Assembly: GCA_016859345.1 (NCBI GenBank)
Contig: CM029122.1
Location: 25,387,075-25,451,074, forward strand
DNA: 64,000 bases
Source: Istiophorus platypterus
Lineage: Eukaryota; Chordata; Actinopteri; Istiophoriformes; Istiophoridae
Reading direction: 5' to 3'
The position numbers and the translations under genes were made by a program. The notes under the pieces were generated by a model. It did not search any database, had not been told where the DNA came from, and saw only the letters and a program-made list of their open reading frames with translations. Below, one piece after another: positions 24,920 through 37,900 of this stretch (within the stretch, counting starts at the first letter, position 1; the number at the start of each line of letters is the position of its first letter).

Positions 24920-25715
24920 GCAGGAAATTTTGTGCAGACATTCATGGCCCCCTGAGGATGAATCCTTCTAACCCCCGGGACCCCTTCTAGCTCCACCATG
25001 AGGATGACAATTATGGTCCAAATTTAAATATCCTGACTGCTACAGGTTGGATTGCCATGAAACTTGCTATGGATATTCAAGGTTCCTAAAGAATAAATTG
25101 TAAACACTTTTTTGATCCTCTGACCTTCATCTAGTAACACCATCATCAGGTCAAAATGTTCACTGATGTAGTGAAATATCAAAACAGATGCCTGCTGAAT
25201 TAGCACAAAATTGTGAACAGACATTCATGGATCTTAGACAATGTATTCTTATACTGTAAATTTGGTGATCTCCTGACTTTTTTGTGCAGTAACCAGTGAT
25301 TAAAAAAAATTTCACTCAGAATAACACATAAAAATGTAACAATGGATATTTTTATATTTTGTCAACTGTTGGATGGATTGCTGTGACATCTGGTACAGAT
25401 ATTCATTGGCTCAAGAGAATAAACTGCAATAGTTTGATCCCTTAATAGGGTTATCATCAAGGATAAATTTTAATCTGGCCAGTACTTGGGTTTATGACCA
25501 ACTACCAACAACACTAATCAGATACATATCAGCCGTACTTATGTTAACCAACACTCATCACAACTGAGATGGTAAACATCATATCTGATACACATCAATA
25601 TGCCATCATTATCTTTGTCAGCATTTTGGCATGCTAATTTAGGTCAAAACACACTGTGACTAGGAAAAACCTCTCAAGGCAGCTAACATGGCAGTAGACT
25701 TTTAGTCTTATACTT
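24920..25715 (+). repeat. Degenerate tandem-type teleost repeat array
   Basis: At least four diverged copies of a unit of roughly 140-180 bp. The equivalent point ('ttttgtgcagacattcatgg' and its variants) falls at about 24928, 25064, 25208 and 25388. Each copy is followed by a block resembling 'aataaa...tttgatcc / ggtgatctcctgac'. The tail (25540-25715) has 'gcatgctaatt' and 'gacttttagtcttat', also parts of this family as I recall it. A single inverted copy lies at 32205-32373. Non-coding. Confidence 0.72.
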
Positions 25716-25789
25716 TTTAATTCATGTAAAGAAAAAAACGAGTTACATTTAATAAATAAGACAGTTCTATGAGTGTACGAGTATTTTTT

Positions 25790-25945
25790 ACACCCAAGAC
25801 ATATTCATGCTAGCTTTCACCCCTGCTTCTAGCTATAATGGGAGACTAGGCTAACCATTCCTTAACCCAAGCTCTATAGCTCATAGACATGAGACTGGTG
25901 TTAATTTTTTCATATCATTCTCAAAAATGTCAGACTACTCCTTTA
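25790..25945 (-). repeat. Dispersed teleost repeat, copy C (inverted)
   Basis: The reverse complement begins 'ggttaaaggagtagtctgac' and continues with a block like 'atgaaaaaattaacaccagt', matching the 5' end of copy A (14079). It faces copy B across the tandem array at 24920-25715. Confidence 0.65.
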
Positions 25946-27862
25946 ACCTGTATAATTATCATATGAGACAAACGAGCTACCCCTTCCTTACAAAGGTTAT
26001 CGTCTCTTTATTGTAATCTCTAAATTCTGAGATGCTCCTTTCTGTTTCCACACAAAAACCAGGAAGTTTCTTTCACTGGAGAGGGTAAAAGATGGAGGGG
26101 AGTTGCCCCCCAATGATATCCCACACTGGTTCCAATCCATTGCTCTTGTCTTTTTAAAGTAATTTTCCTTCTCTGCAGTGGCCAGTCTTTCATCTTGAGT
26201 GGCTGTCTTTTAGTTCACCATCAGCCCTTCCTCCTCCTTTCTACTTTTCCTATCCTACTGTTCTCCTCTTTTTGAGCAACACCCAAATATGAAGATACAT
26301 GCACACCACCCACCTGTCCCTCTTGCTGTGCACGGCTTCTTCTTCAGGGCTAGTTACAGTTGGAATAAGGAGCATATTTTTGTTGCTAGAAAAATTAGAA
26401 AGTCAATGCAAATATCAGACAACTGACACAAGAGAAGAGATATCAGAAAAAAACACTGTAACATATTTTTTGGAACTAGCTAGCATTAACCATAGGTGGT
26501 TAGCATTTTAGCAGTGCAGATGTTCTTCATAACCTGGAAATCAGGCATCTATAAATTAAGTCCATATTTCTTGGACCTAAGATTTTAGTTTGTGGGCTGG
26601 TAATGGATAGAAAATATCCTTACAGAAAATCTTTCTTGAATCTAGCAAAAATGTTTTATTTCAGGTTGCAGTAGTTGTTACCAAAGTAACTCCACATGGA
26701 GGAAAGATCACTAGGCGGAAAGTGACAAATTAAATCAAACCTTAAATCTATACAGACAGGACTCTTTGTTGCAACTTTTCTTTGTCATAAAGACAGGGAA
26801 ATATATATGAACTAAGTCATAGTAGTCAAAATTTTAGAGTTTTCATTTGGCATAGTTTGTTTAGTCAGTGCAGCTAATTCAACACCAGTAACGGTTCAGA
26901 ACAGGAAGTTTATACAATTTTCGATAATAGGTTGTTTGTGAAGCAAGGTTCTTCAGTGAACTATGTTTGCACTTAAGTCAAATTTAGCTCAGATCTTTTC
27001 AAGTCTAAAGGAATACAGAATACGTGCTTTTGGATTGACACATTTTACAGCAAGGTCCCTTCTTCAGAACACAATCTCACAAATTCAGTTCGCCTAAAAT
27101 GAATTAAGTTTTTATTGTCATAAATGGATATTTTCTCTAGAATTTACTGTCAAGGCAGACAATGGAAAGATAAAAAAAAAATCCAAACCAAACAGACCCC
27201 CCATGATATAAAGACAAAACTGTAGGCACAGAACAGGCAAAGTACAGCGACAGCTGGTTGCTGACAGTAGCAGGAATATCTATGCACTGCCACAAAGATG
27301 AAGCACAAACATTTATATGGACTTGTGAAGATGCATTAAAAGTGGTATTGTGGTTTAGGGGTGGAGATGTTATAATGCCAAGCATGCTAGGCTTCATTCT
27401 AGAAGATTTCATGGCCCCAGCATAAAAACATGAAGTCTTGGCAGGGGCGCTGCCTGGGATTTTAGACCCCATGAGAAGGTCATATATTTGGCCTGGCCAA
27501 CCCTTAGAATATAAAACTGTGCAGACATGCACGCAACATTCTTATAACAGTGGAACTCTTTTGATGCAAGACTGAGACATATTAAAAAAATGTGCTAAAA
27601 GCTATCTTTAACAGTTTAAATATAATTTTCTTGGTAAAGGTCTCAAAGGGAAAGTTCTTGACATTAGTGAACAAGTTACAATAAATAAAATTTATATAAA
27701 CATCAACATCTTTAATTAATATTAACATCATGACAACATGTATAGAAATAACAAAATTTAAAAAACCCAATATATTTCTGAACCAATATCTTATAATAGA
27801 AAAGAATTGAATCATTTTGTTTTTTTCATAATAAAAAAGGAATTCCCACAAACCAATTACAA
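25946..27862. other. Gene-free intergenic stretch
   Basis: No gene recognised. The 131-aa minus ORF at 27137-27532 carries no domain. The block around 27420-27500 ('caggggcgctgcctggg') resembles an uncharacterised fish repeat, but this is not secure. Confidence 0.5.
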
Positions 27863-28607
27863 TGACTTAACTTGGACCCAAAGATCTAAAAAGCAGACGC
27901 TGCACAAGGGCCAGTTTTAAATAAGATTTATTGCAATCAGTATATAGAAGGTTGGTTAATGTTCACGATAATTTATCTTTGGGTTGGGGGTTGCAGTTCA
28001 GCTGGTTGGGCAGGGGGAGCTGAGCAGTTGAGTGTTTCAGGGCAGTCCAATCCAGGTGGCAGTTAGGGTTTGGGGCAGAGCTGGACATATGAGGCAGTAG
28101 CTATACAGAGAGCAGGAGGCCAGTACTGAGCTGGTGGCAGAGCTTGACTAGAGTGGGTAAGATGATTAAGTCAGGAAACAGGCAATGAGGATGACACTGC
28201 ATGTGAAGAGTACCTGCAGCACAATGAAGGTATGAACCTGGAGCAAAGGGAAAGTCAGGGATAGAAACATCCAAATTGACACAGAATACACTGGAATTTC
28301 ACCTTAATGATTATTCCAAAACTTAGACTGAACAATCTGACAGAGAGGGGAGGGATGAGCCAGGGCTTAAATACTGCAGCTGCTGGAAGAGTTGATGAGT
28401 TGATTAGACGCAGCTGTGCCGGTGAGTTGGCAGGAGATGAAGCCGGTGGACACGCCCAGCTCTAGGCTGCCAGGCACACAACGAACAACGAACCGAGGAC
28501 AAACAAGCACGTAAGGGAGGGGAAAACAGAAAATGAGAGGGAACAAGGGACAGACCTGTTCTACCCATAACCACCCCCTGCAATAATGCCAGCTGACATG
28601 ACACTCA
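27863..28607 (-). mobile_element. Candidate solo LTR, minus orientation
   Basis: Read on the minus strand this 745-bp segment starts TGAGTGTCATG and ends AAGTCA, i.e. TG...CA termini with a short inverted TGA/TCA. The flanking plus-strand 4-bp words are identical (acaa at 27859-27862 and 28608-28611). On the minus strand it has a TATA-like 'TATTTAAG' near 28368 and, about 440 bp further, an AATAAA signal (27927-27932), in the order expected for U3-R-U5. It is GC-richer than its surroundings. No gag or pol sequence adjoins it, so it would be a solo LTR. The 4-bp duplication is short enough to be chance. Confidence 0.5.
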
Positions 28608-29392
28608 ACAAAATGCTGCTCAGCTCCTTTTTCAGTTGGGAGTAGGGCTAGCTCTTGGTAGGGGTATGGGAATGAGGAGACAGGGCTGCTGAGCCTGCAG
28701 CTGCATCTGTTGGGCCAGACACCAGGCAGGGGCAGGGACAACAGATTTAGTATCACTAGCTTGCTAAATGTTTTCCTGCATTGACTAAATGAAAGCTAAA
28801 AGAGGAGTCCAATGCAAACATTCAGAATATTCTGTGTAGATATTAAGTAACTCATGTTAGGGGAGTAAAAGTAGGCAGGACCATACTATTTCCTTTAACT
28901 TTAGTAATAAATTTTACAATATATATTTTACAATTTTAAAATATATATTAATGTTGATAGGTTAATAATGTAATATTGAAAAAAATTACCTAATGTTCAT
29001 CAAATTTTTTAGGGCTCCAAAAGCTCTCTCCACCTCTATATCTGCCCCTCTGTCACCCTGCACCATCTCACACCAGAAAAATAATTGCTCATTTCAATTT
29101 ATATAAACATTCACCTTAATAACATATCTGGTAAACAGCCCACACATTCCCACCCAGCTCCATAAACACATAATGGCATAAAACACACACACTTTCTTTC
29201 TCCCTTTCTCCCGCCTCCATGTTTTTTTCTCTTTCTTTGTCTTACTTTCTCTTTTTCTTTCTCTTTCACAAAACAGTCACACTATTGTGTTTCGCTGACA
29301 GGTTGCTTGATGGCAAAGTTCTCTGAGAGATCAGGGTAGTAGGCGGTAGCACCCTAAGCACTAAAGCTTTCCACAGCCACCACACAACATTG

Positions 29393-29443
<51 letters not shown>

Positions 29444-31054
29444 GCAAGCTCATTACCAACTTTGTGTGTGTTTCTGAGCATCATGCATCACCATATGTGT
29501 GGTTACAGGTAACAGTGTATCTGAGTGTATGTGTCGCTACATGTGTCTTATTCTCTGTGCATGTTTTCATTCAAGTGCATTGCCATATTTGTGTGCAGGG
29601 AGAATATTTATGTGGGAGTTAATGCATCAGCATTCTTGTGGCCTTAAATAAGGGCTTTTACTGCATGAGACTTCCACTGAAAACACATGGCTATAAGTCA
29701 GTACACTTAACTTGCTTTAGCTATTTTAAGGCTTTGTGAAAAAATTTTGTACATTTTTTTTATATAAAGCACAGACCCCAAAGTCCAGACTGCCATCTGT
29801 ACTGAATCCTTTCAGGAGTGTATGATATATATTCTTCTATCTTGGGCCCAATTTAAGACTTCCAAAAGTATGAAAATTAATATCAAGCCAGCAACATACT
29901 GTACATTTACTATTGCTATGTAGGGCCAGGGCTGGTAAACATTTTTGATTGCTTTGTAAAATGTTACAAAGTTTCAGCTTCAGTCCCTTTTTAGTGTGGG
30001 TTTGGTATTTTTCTCCAATGACCTATAGGAGAAGGGATAGATTATATTTGTTGGGCTCCAATGTGTCATTCACTCATGCTTTTATTTGCCAGACATTATA
30101 CATGCAATATCAAAAGAACAGTGAATATTGTATTATAATATTTAGTGTCACAACATTCTATATCCCATACATGCCCTGGTATAGTGCAGTCATTATATGT
30201 ATCACAGTCCTGGATAGAAATCTCATAAGACCTGGACCTTTAAGTCAAGTTCAGGTGCAGATTTATTGTCATTTCGACACATATGCTGTCATGGGGAAAA
30301 AATATCATTGCTCATGGACCTCAGTTCAACATAGGACAGACATCACACAGTCTAAAGGGTAAGTGTTATATTAGCAGCAACAACCTTGAAGTGAACAAGA
30401 TCCAGTGTATTTTCTCCCCTTATAGAAAACTTGACAAATACGTTAAATTTCAGCAAAACAGTTTTTAAATTTGCATGACTGAGTTATGATGAAGACTTAT
30501 GATGAAGTTTTACAGTTTTGTAAAAAAAATTGTGGGTGATAGGAAATCTCTGGAGGTGTTAAAAATGACATCAGGCAAATATAAAATAACATAAATCTGA
30601 TTTACTTCAGGCAGAAAAGGTCTCTTCCTCTAAAGTGTATTTACACAATTACAGTGTTCCCATTCTATATTACAAACTACCTTCAAAATATGCACTGTAT
30701 AATAACATTTATGTTTACTGTTTGTGCAGTATACTCTTTTAAACCTACCAGTAAATGCCACTGCTGCTTATAATATACAAAGAAAAAATAAAAGTCTTAC
30801 CAAAAATTCAACAGTTATCTTTAATCCTCTGAGATCATCTGGAGCTGTTTCACCACCAACACCTGAATTAGTTGTATTATTTCAAGCTCTAAATCAAAAA
30901 ACAATCAATGAACAGCAATCTTAAAAAGAAGCGGGGTTTTTTTGGCATACTTTATTTTGTTGCTTTACAGCAAGATCTCACCTATACTTTGCTAAACATT
31001 TGTGTGTAGTATGGAATTGGCATTAAGCCCAACTAAACTGAAGATGACACATGG
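28608..31054. other. Gene-free intergenic stretch
   Basis: Contains the CA microsatellite at 29397-29442 and otherwise nothing recognised. The 137-aa plus ORF at 29949-30362 has no domain or conserved motif that I know. Confidence 0.5.
29397..29442. repeat. (CA)n microsatellite
   Basis: Pure CA repeat of 46 bp. Confidence 0.96.
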
Positions 31055-31140
31055 TACATTCACATTTATTCATTTGGCAGATGCTTCTTTCAAAACGACA
31101 TACAAATGAGGTACAATCCAAGCCACAGTATATTAAGGAG
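31055..31140 (+). repeat. Short teleost interspersed repeat fragment
   Basis: The phrase 'catttattcatttggcaga' followed by 'cgacatacaaatgaggta' is a familiar short repeat found throughout fish genomes. The class is not certain. Confidence 0.5.
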
Positions 31141-32204
31141 AGGGATGTCTTCCTCACTGATTGACTGAGGAGCTACTTAGCATAAAGGATATATGGTTGT
31201 AATATTACTGAATAAAACAGTAGTGTCTTTTATAAATGTTTCGAACACTCTCAGCAGCACTGAGCACAGTGCTGCTAAACAGCACTCAGAAGTCAAGGGT
31301 GAAGAAAAATCCTACAACATATCTGATTTCACATGATTTGACTGAAATGAAAAATACATTTTCAAAATTTAATCCTGATTTCCCGTGTGTCCCACTTCTA
31401 AATCCAAAACACCACCACAATACATTTTCAAGTGGGAATCTGAGCTGAAATTGGGGGAAAATGAACAACAAAGGAAACCAAGATGAGGAAAATTTTCCAT
31501 GACATTTTTCTCAGGTAAACACTAATGGTATTTATATCTCTCTGTCAGGTGATGTTAGTATTTATGCCAAAACGCTGGAAACTATAAACATATACTCTAC
31601 TTTACCTTTGCCTTTAAAGGTATATTTGTGAGAAGAGACCTACAGAGCCCAGTGATGTAGAAAATATCTATTGTAAGGAGCTACAGAAGTAACGTGTTAG
31701 TATGTAGTATGTAGTGTAAACACTCGCAGCAGTCACCAGGATGTAATGGTGGAAAGTACAATATGAAACAACAGGCAATGTGAAAAATTTGTCAAGTAAT
31801 TGTTCTTTGTTTCTTGTAAAAAGACAACTGTAAGTGTCTACCGGGTTAAAGACAAAAGGTTTTATTACTATTTCCCTGACTCCTGTGGTCTTCCATACTA
31901 CTCTTTTTACGTAATGGGCTTCAATTTAGGCTTAATGTTCACACAGTTTCTGACTGTCCAGCCTGTTGGTACAATAGACACTAACCAAATTCAAATGCTG
32001 AGTTCCAAAGGCTAACCTACAAATACACAGTAAAACAACAAAAAACAAAGCAAAACTTAGAGATCGAAGTCCAGTCATGGACAACCAGTATCAATCCATC
32101 CTCGAATATGCTTTGTACCGGCCCTCATTCAGAAAGCAGTCCAAAGGGAATTGGTTTACATATACATACAACATTTTTTGTTGCAAGGACATATCCATGA
32201 AAAA
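31141..32204. other. Gene-free intergenic stretch
   Basis: No gene or RNA recognised. Short ORFs on both strands (61-71 aa) have no family signature. Confidence 0.5.
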
Positions 32205-32373
32205 AAGTGAATCCAAGGTTCAGGGGTCATAAGAATCCATCCTCTTCTGACCATGAATGACTTCACCAAATTCCATGGCATTCCATGAAACAGCTGATGA
32301 GATTTTTCAGTCTGGACCAAATTAGTGGACCAACCAGCTGACCAACATTGCCATCTACAGAGCCATACCACTA
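32205..32373 (-). repeat. Inverted single copy of the 24920-25715 repeat family
   Basis: The reverse complement has 'ttcatggaatgccatggaat' followed by 'gtcattcatggtc', equivalent to 'ttggattgccatgaaa' and 'gacattcatggcc' in the array at 24920-25715. It continues with the 'cagtctggacc' block typical of this fish family. Confidence 0.62.
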
Positions 32374-32847
32374 GTTTAGTTTGAAAGCACCAACCTTTAT
32401 TTTATCCTTTGCCTTCCTACTGTTGGAAGCATCAAAGTCCCTCCATCCTTCCTCTCATCCCAGCCCTGGTCCTCAGTGTATGGAAGTGGCTCCAGGCTCT
32501 TGTTAGCAGGTCTGGAGCCACTTTGTTTTGCTCAGTTTGGGACATGGTAGGCTTTTCATGCACGAGAGGATCGTCTTGTAGCAGCTTAGAGAGGCCTTGG
32601 CCAACAAAGGGCCCCTTTGTGTGAAGAGACCCTTATCTGTCCACCAGCTTCAATTTACTCCTACAACACAGAACCACTCATAAAACCCCTCACTTTACAC
32701 TTCAACAACATATATATGTACATACATATATGTACACACATAAACATAAACATGGCAAATGTATGAAGATGGTGCATATACTCAGACAGAAAGACACAAG
32801 TACAGGGGAACCAGCACACATACATATGCTGATTAGCCACAATCAGT

Positions 32848-32850
<3 letters not shown>
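32374..32850. other. Gene-free intergenic stretch
   Basis: A modestly GC-richer block (about 32410-32640) with 71-aa and smaller ORFs. No domain or splice-bounded conserved frame is evident. Confidence 0.45.

Positions 32851-32925
<75 letters not shown>
32851..32925. repeat. (AT)n microsatellite, pure, about 75 bp
   Basis: Uninterrupted AT repeat. The Tyr-Ile ORFs across it are artefacts. Confidence 0.97.
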
Positions 32926-32926
<1 letters not shown>

Positions 32927-34619
32927 TGTATGTACAATAAGTACCACAGATATGTATGTCATTTTAAGGATTGCATATTGAATTTTTGTGCGCATGGCTC
33001 TGTGGATGAGTCTCTATACATACATAAAGTGCGCATCATTAGCAGAGATGTATAAATAAGCTGCTGCAGCTATACGGAAAAACACATTAAATATTGGAAA
33101 ACATATGGTCACACTGTACGAACAATAAAACCTCCCCGAGTTTCATCTGCCTGCAAACATTTACATACACCCACACACCCTTACCTCTTCAGATGCATGC
33201 ATATCATCTCGAAGCAATGAACAGCTATACTGATGGCTGTGCATACATATTATCTGGTTCATTTTTATTCCTTTGTTTGTTCAAATTGGCATTGTCCCAA
33301 GACAGCTTAGAGAAAGGTGTCTATTAATTTACAGAGAGTTAAAGTACTCATCTGCACAGTTTTCATATAAATAAATGTCATGATTAATTAATTCCCTTTA
33401 TTGCTTATTGATATGGCACCAAAGGTATACAGACTCTGCCCAGTTATCTGGTTCTGATAACATCGGCACCAGTTGTAAGTTTTAAGTATAGAGAATGGGA
33501 CTTGTTATTTTTGATTTCGAAAATTCAGTAATGAAAATATCCTAGTGAAAATTAAATTATAGAAATAGCCTTTGCAGCATACACCCTGTAGTTTAACAAT
33601 TTATTGTATTTTTTTTCTTATATAAAAATTTTAGATGGAATCACCACATCATTTGTGCTTCCTATTAATTTTTCTCTTGCCCTTGTTTTAAAAGAAGCAT
33701 TTTCAGATACTTTATGTGAAATCGGGTAATGCAGGAAATACAGAAACCTGTTTACATGTAATGTAGTAACCTGGCCACTTTAAAATCTTCGGCAAGCACT
33801 AATCAAATTTCTTTGTTACCCCCGACCTTAGCATGGTTTACATATTTTAACTATACTGGTGATAAATGATGCTCCTTCCTGACTTTTTTTTTAATCTATG
33901 TATGTTTGTATGTCAAGATGTCTGAAACCTATTTAGACTTCAAAAAGAGACTCATTGTCAGATTCAGTTTTAGTCTGAATTCAATTAAAGTATTTCATAT
34001 ATGAGTATGTATCTTTATTTGCTATGTTTCATCAGACTAATCTGCTTTCCCAGAGATATTTCCTTACCTGAAGTCTTTCTTACACATGTATACATGTAAA
34101 AAGTTTATACACGCGTATACATGGCTACCAATGCCTGATTATGAAAACTAGGTTTCCTGTGTAAATGAAGTGAAGAAATTAGATCACTGTAGTTAAGTGC
34201 ATGTAAACACACAGAGCATGTCAAACAGCACTGCCATTACACTACCTTTTTGAGTGTGTAAGTAAAGGAAAGTTCAGGTGAAAATATGTGTAGTCTGATG
34301 TGAAAAAAACAGTAAAATCAGTAACATAAAAAAACCCTCAAAGACATAGTAGTAAAACTATCTAGTTAGTATGAACACCAATGATCACCATTGCCAAAGA
34401 GCTAGCCAAAGAGTAACTGGTCATTCCATAACCTCATCTAACCCTAACCATACCTTTCTTCTTTCCCTAACCTTAAACCAATTTTTTTGGGCAGTTAGGG
34501 GGGAGTGGCCTATGCCGTGAACACAAGAATGAGAGCATCATCTTTTAAGTTATTAAGGTTAACTTGTTAGCAAACAGTTGTTTATTTACACATTCAGTAG
34601 TTACACCATTACACCTGGT
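32926..34619. other. Gene-free intergenic stretch
   Basis: AT-rich with no recognised gene. No repeat family was securely identified. Confidence 0.5.
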
Positions 34620-34985
34620 AAATGTCAGTCATATAGTCACTCTCTTGTATTTTAGTTTTTGGTCTCTAACAAACCTCCTAAGAATAATATCAGACTCAGA
34701 CTTCAGTGGCTAAATGCTCCACTATGTTTACCAGTGAGTCTCTAACTGTATCTCTCTGTTGTTTACTGCTGAACAGGTATTGCACATTGGGTTTTAGAGC
34801 TTTTCTCTGAAAACTGCTGCCTGCTGTGGCCAAAACGACCCTGTGAGAGGGAACCAAAACAGTAATGCTGTGGGCCGAATAGCTAAACAATGAGCTGAAG
34901 TGCTCCATTACAGCTCCATGAAGCCTGGAGGAGCTGCAGATTCAGCTGATAGTTCTCTGTTAGTTCAAAACTACTACAGTGCCAC
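34620..34985 (+). repeat. Probable dispersed teleost repeat
   Basis: The segment with 'tttttggtctctaacaaacc', 'aaatgctccactatgttta', 'gggttttagagctttt', 'agtaatgctgtgggcc' and 'ctccatgaagcctggaggag' follows the order of a non-coding repeat I have seen widely in fish genomes. The class and exact ends are uncertain, and there is no second copy in this window to confirm it. Confidence 0.45.
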
Positions 34986-37900
34986 ACTGTTTTCACATTT
35001 TCATCTCATACATTGTTATTGTTATTTTCAATGTCAAATACATTGTTGCTAAAAATATCAGTTATAGGCACTTAAACCATGTCACTTTGCGCGAATATCA
35101 CTGTCCTTTTGGATTTGTTGGAAATAAAGTCCAGATGAAAATCCAAAAAAAACAGTGATGATTCAAAGCACTGGTGAGTTATCATGAGGAAAGATGGTCA
35201 CCATAGGTACAAAGAAAAAACAACATCAGCAGAAACTAGACATCCCCATACACAGAAAGACTCATACAATAGATCAAGGAGGGGATGTAGGTCTCAGAAC
35301 CTAGAAATATGAATGATGGCATACATGCATGACACCCTAACTACATGTCCTACTGCAAGCATATGTGGGTGTGTGCATGCTTTCACCTCTGCTAAGAAAA
35401 ATGTATGAGACTGTGTTTGAAGGAATGATAGAGCACAAAGACACCAACACTTCTTTACTGGAGTTCCTCTCGGCTTAAAGTTAATTACAAGGATCCTCTT
35501 TGTCCTTATGATCCCTCTGAGCTCTATGGAGCTATTAGGTAGGAGTACAATTATTATATCAGGGCTAACAAATTCAAAATTGGGGTTCTAGAAGTCTGGT
35601 TTCAAGAATTTGCAGGACATTTTTAATTCTAATTTGAGAAACTTGCTATCAATCTGGTTGAGACTGTAGTAGATATTTCAATCCAGCCCTTTGAGAGAGA
35701 ATAGGAGCAGGTGGTGTGGTATAAGATTCCCCGACGAAGAAAAAATTCTAAATTCTTTACCAGTGTGACTAGAGAGGAAATAGCCATAATCTTCCCTAGC
35801 ATGTTTGAGCAAATTGTCCAGTCTGTGTGCATACATTTGTCAGTTGGGAGAGCATACATTTGTGTATGTGTGTGCGTTTTGTGTGAGTCTACATTGTTGA
35901 AGGAATTGAGAAACTGGGCATTTAATTGGTTTTGCAGAGAGCACACATTTTGACGGAGATACACAAATGTCTTTGTCTGCTTACGTCACTGATGACAGAG
36001 CAGAGATGGAGCTGCATTTGTTGGACAGCACAATGACTCAGGCTATGGCAAAACAATTAAGATACAGATAAGTAATTCCTGCTTTAAAAGCATTGGTTTG
36101 TCTGCAGGAAAGAAAACACTTACAGAAGTTTCTTAGCAGTTTGGTGACGCGATTTTTTGTGTGCCAGGCCTGAGTCTTAAACCAGCATGGGACCATGTTG
36201 TAGGCCCCCCACCCCATTTTACCCCATCAACTCAATATCACATTGGAAAAAAAGGGGTTTGTCAGGGAACAAAATTTATGAAAGGTGTTGAGTGCTGAAT
36301 TAAACATATAGATTTCTTAAGTGACACATTGAACGAGTACATACAAATCCACAAATGGGAAAATTAAGAATGAACAATGCGACCAAATAAACAAAATTAA
36401 TAAATGAACCTTTTTGTCTAAGAATAGAACCAGTTCATAATCTCCACCGTTTTACAAAAGTTGATTTGGTTTTAAGGTTTCGTAAATCCTCGAGTGAATA
36501 TATCCCAAATAACATCTGTCAATAACAGCTGGGCCAGCTGGGCTTATACATGAAGGTGAAATCAAAAAGATTCTGTGTGTAATTGTGTGAGATTTATTTG
36601 AATGCTGTATTCATAGCAGTGCACTGATCAATATTTGATATTAACAATGAATCAAATGGCTATGTGTAATGTGAAAGGAGTTAGTCATTGATGAACCCAG
36701 CTTGTGATGAAAGCTTAATAGCATCTTTAATCTCATCATTTTAGTTATAAAGCCAAGAAACTCCTCTCTCATTAACCTCATTTCCTGTCACAGCAGGCTT
36801 TTGCTTTCATTGAAAAAGCTCTGCTTAACCCACTGCACAATACAACATGGAAGTTCATTTTGCAGCTAGAGCAGTGCCTACTTTTTATGAGACTTACATT
36901 AGAAATGCTGACTCCAAATGAATGCTATTTTTGCTCTGTCTCCACCAGACATGTTTACTAGCATGTCAGCCAACACCTTAAAAGGTGATGATATGTAAAT
37001 GTTAAAACATTCTGATTGAGAAATATTAGCTTGTAAGCTAAGTAGCTACTATATTCTCCATAGCCGAGATGAAGACAGTTTGTCAACTTCGGAGCCAAGC
37101 AGCTAAGATCACATATAAAGTGATAATTAATGAGGTCTATACGTCATCACCACCATGTCAGAGCTCTGAGAATCCATACTCAGTCTGTCTCATCTTTGTG
37201 CTCTGTGTTTTCTTACTGCCATCTCTCTCGTTTGCTCTCCCTGCTCCATCACTCTCTATATCTTTCTCTCTGGCTGGCTGGGCATCTGAGAGTCAATGGA
37301 CACAGACTGGGTCTTTGACTGGAGCGGTGATGCTATCACTCCTTGATGCACAGGCCTGGCTTTGTTTTTTTCATCCTCTCCTCAGCTTTAGCTGCATTAA
37401 CTTGTCCAGCTTCCAGTTGCTCATGGAATTTCTGGAACGTGAAATAATGAGGGATTGAAACAAAGACAGAGAAACTCAGCACTTATCAGAAATTCTCAGG
37501 GGAAGTCTTGGAATATTAAGGTGATTTACAAAGAGTAAGTAGAATAGAACGTATGCTGACCTCATTTACAAAGAGAATTTAGATCAGGGCCACAGAGGGA
37601 GTCCTCCCAGAACTTTAGCCCTCTGTTTACACTGTCACTTCTGATAAATCATACCAGATCTTCTTCACAGGAGACTTTTTTTTTAAGTTATTTCAGTTAT
37701 TTAAAGCCAATCAGATTCAATTGTAATTAGCCACACAAACAGCACTAAAATAGTAAACACTTAGGAGTCCAAGTAAACTGCTCCTAACTTAAAAAAAAAC
37801 AAAAAAAAAAAACAAGGAGGAACAATTTAATCACTTCTAGCTCATCTGTATTAATCATTATCAGATGTTCTTCTGTATATCAATTAATTTAAGTGGTAGG

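Noticed and set aside
29949..30362. 137-aa plus ORF as a host gene
   Set aside because: The sequence has no domain, signal peptide or membrane pattern that I recognise, and there is no splice-supported continuation.
32730..33055. Tyr-Ile-rich ORFs
   Set aside because: Translation of a pure AT dinucleotide repeat.
37069..37458. 129-aa ORF with hydrophobic Leu/Ser segment, considered as a secreted or membrane protein
   Set aside because: The hydrophobicity comes from pyrimidine-rich low-complexity DNA. There is no family motif, no exon partner and no clear initiation context.
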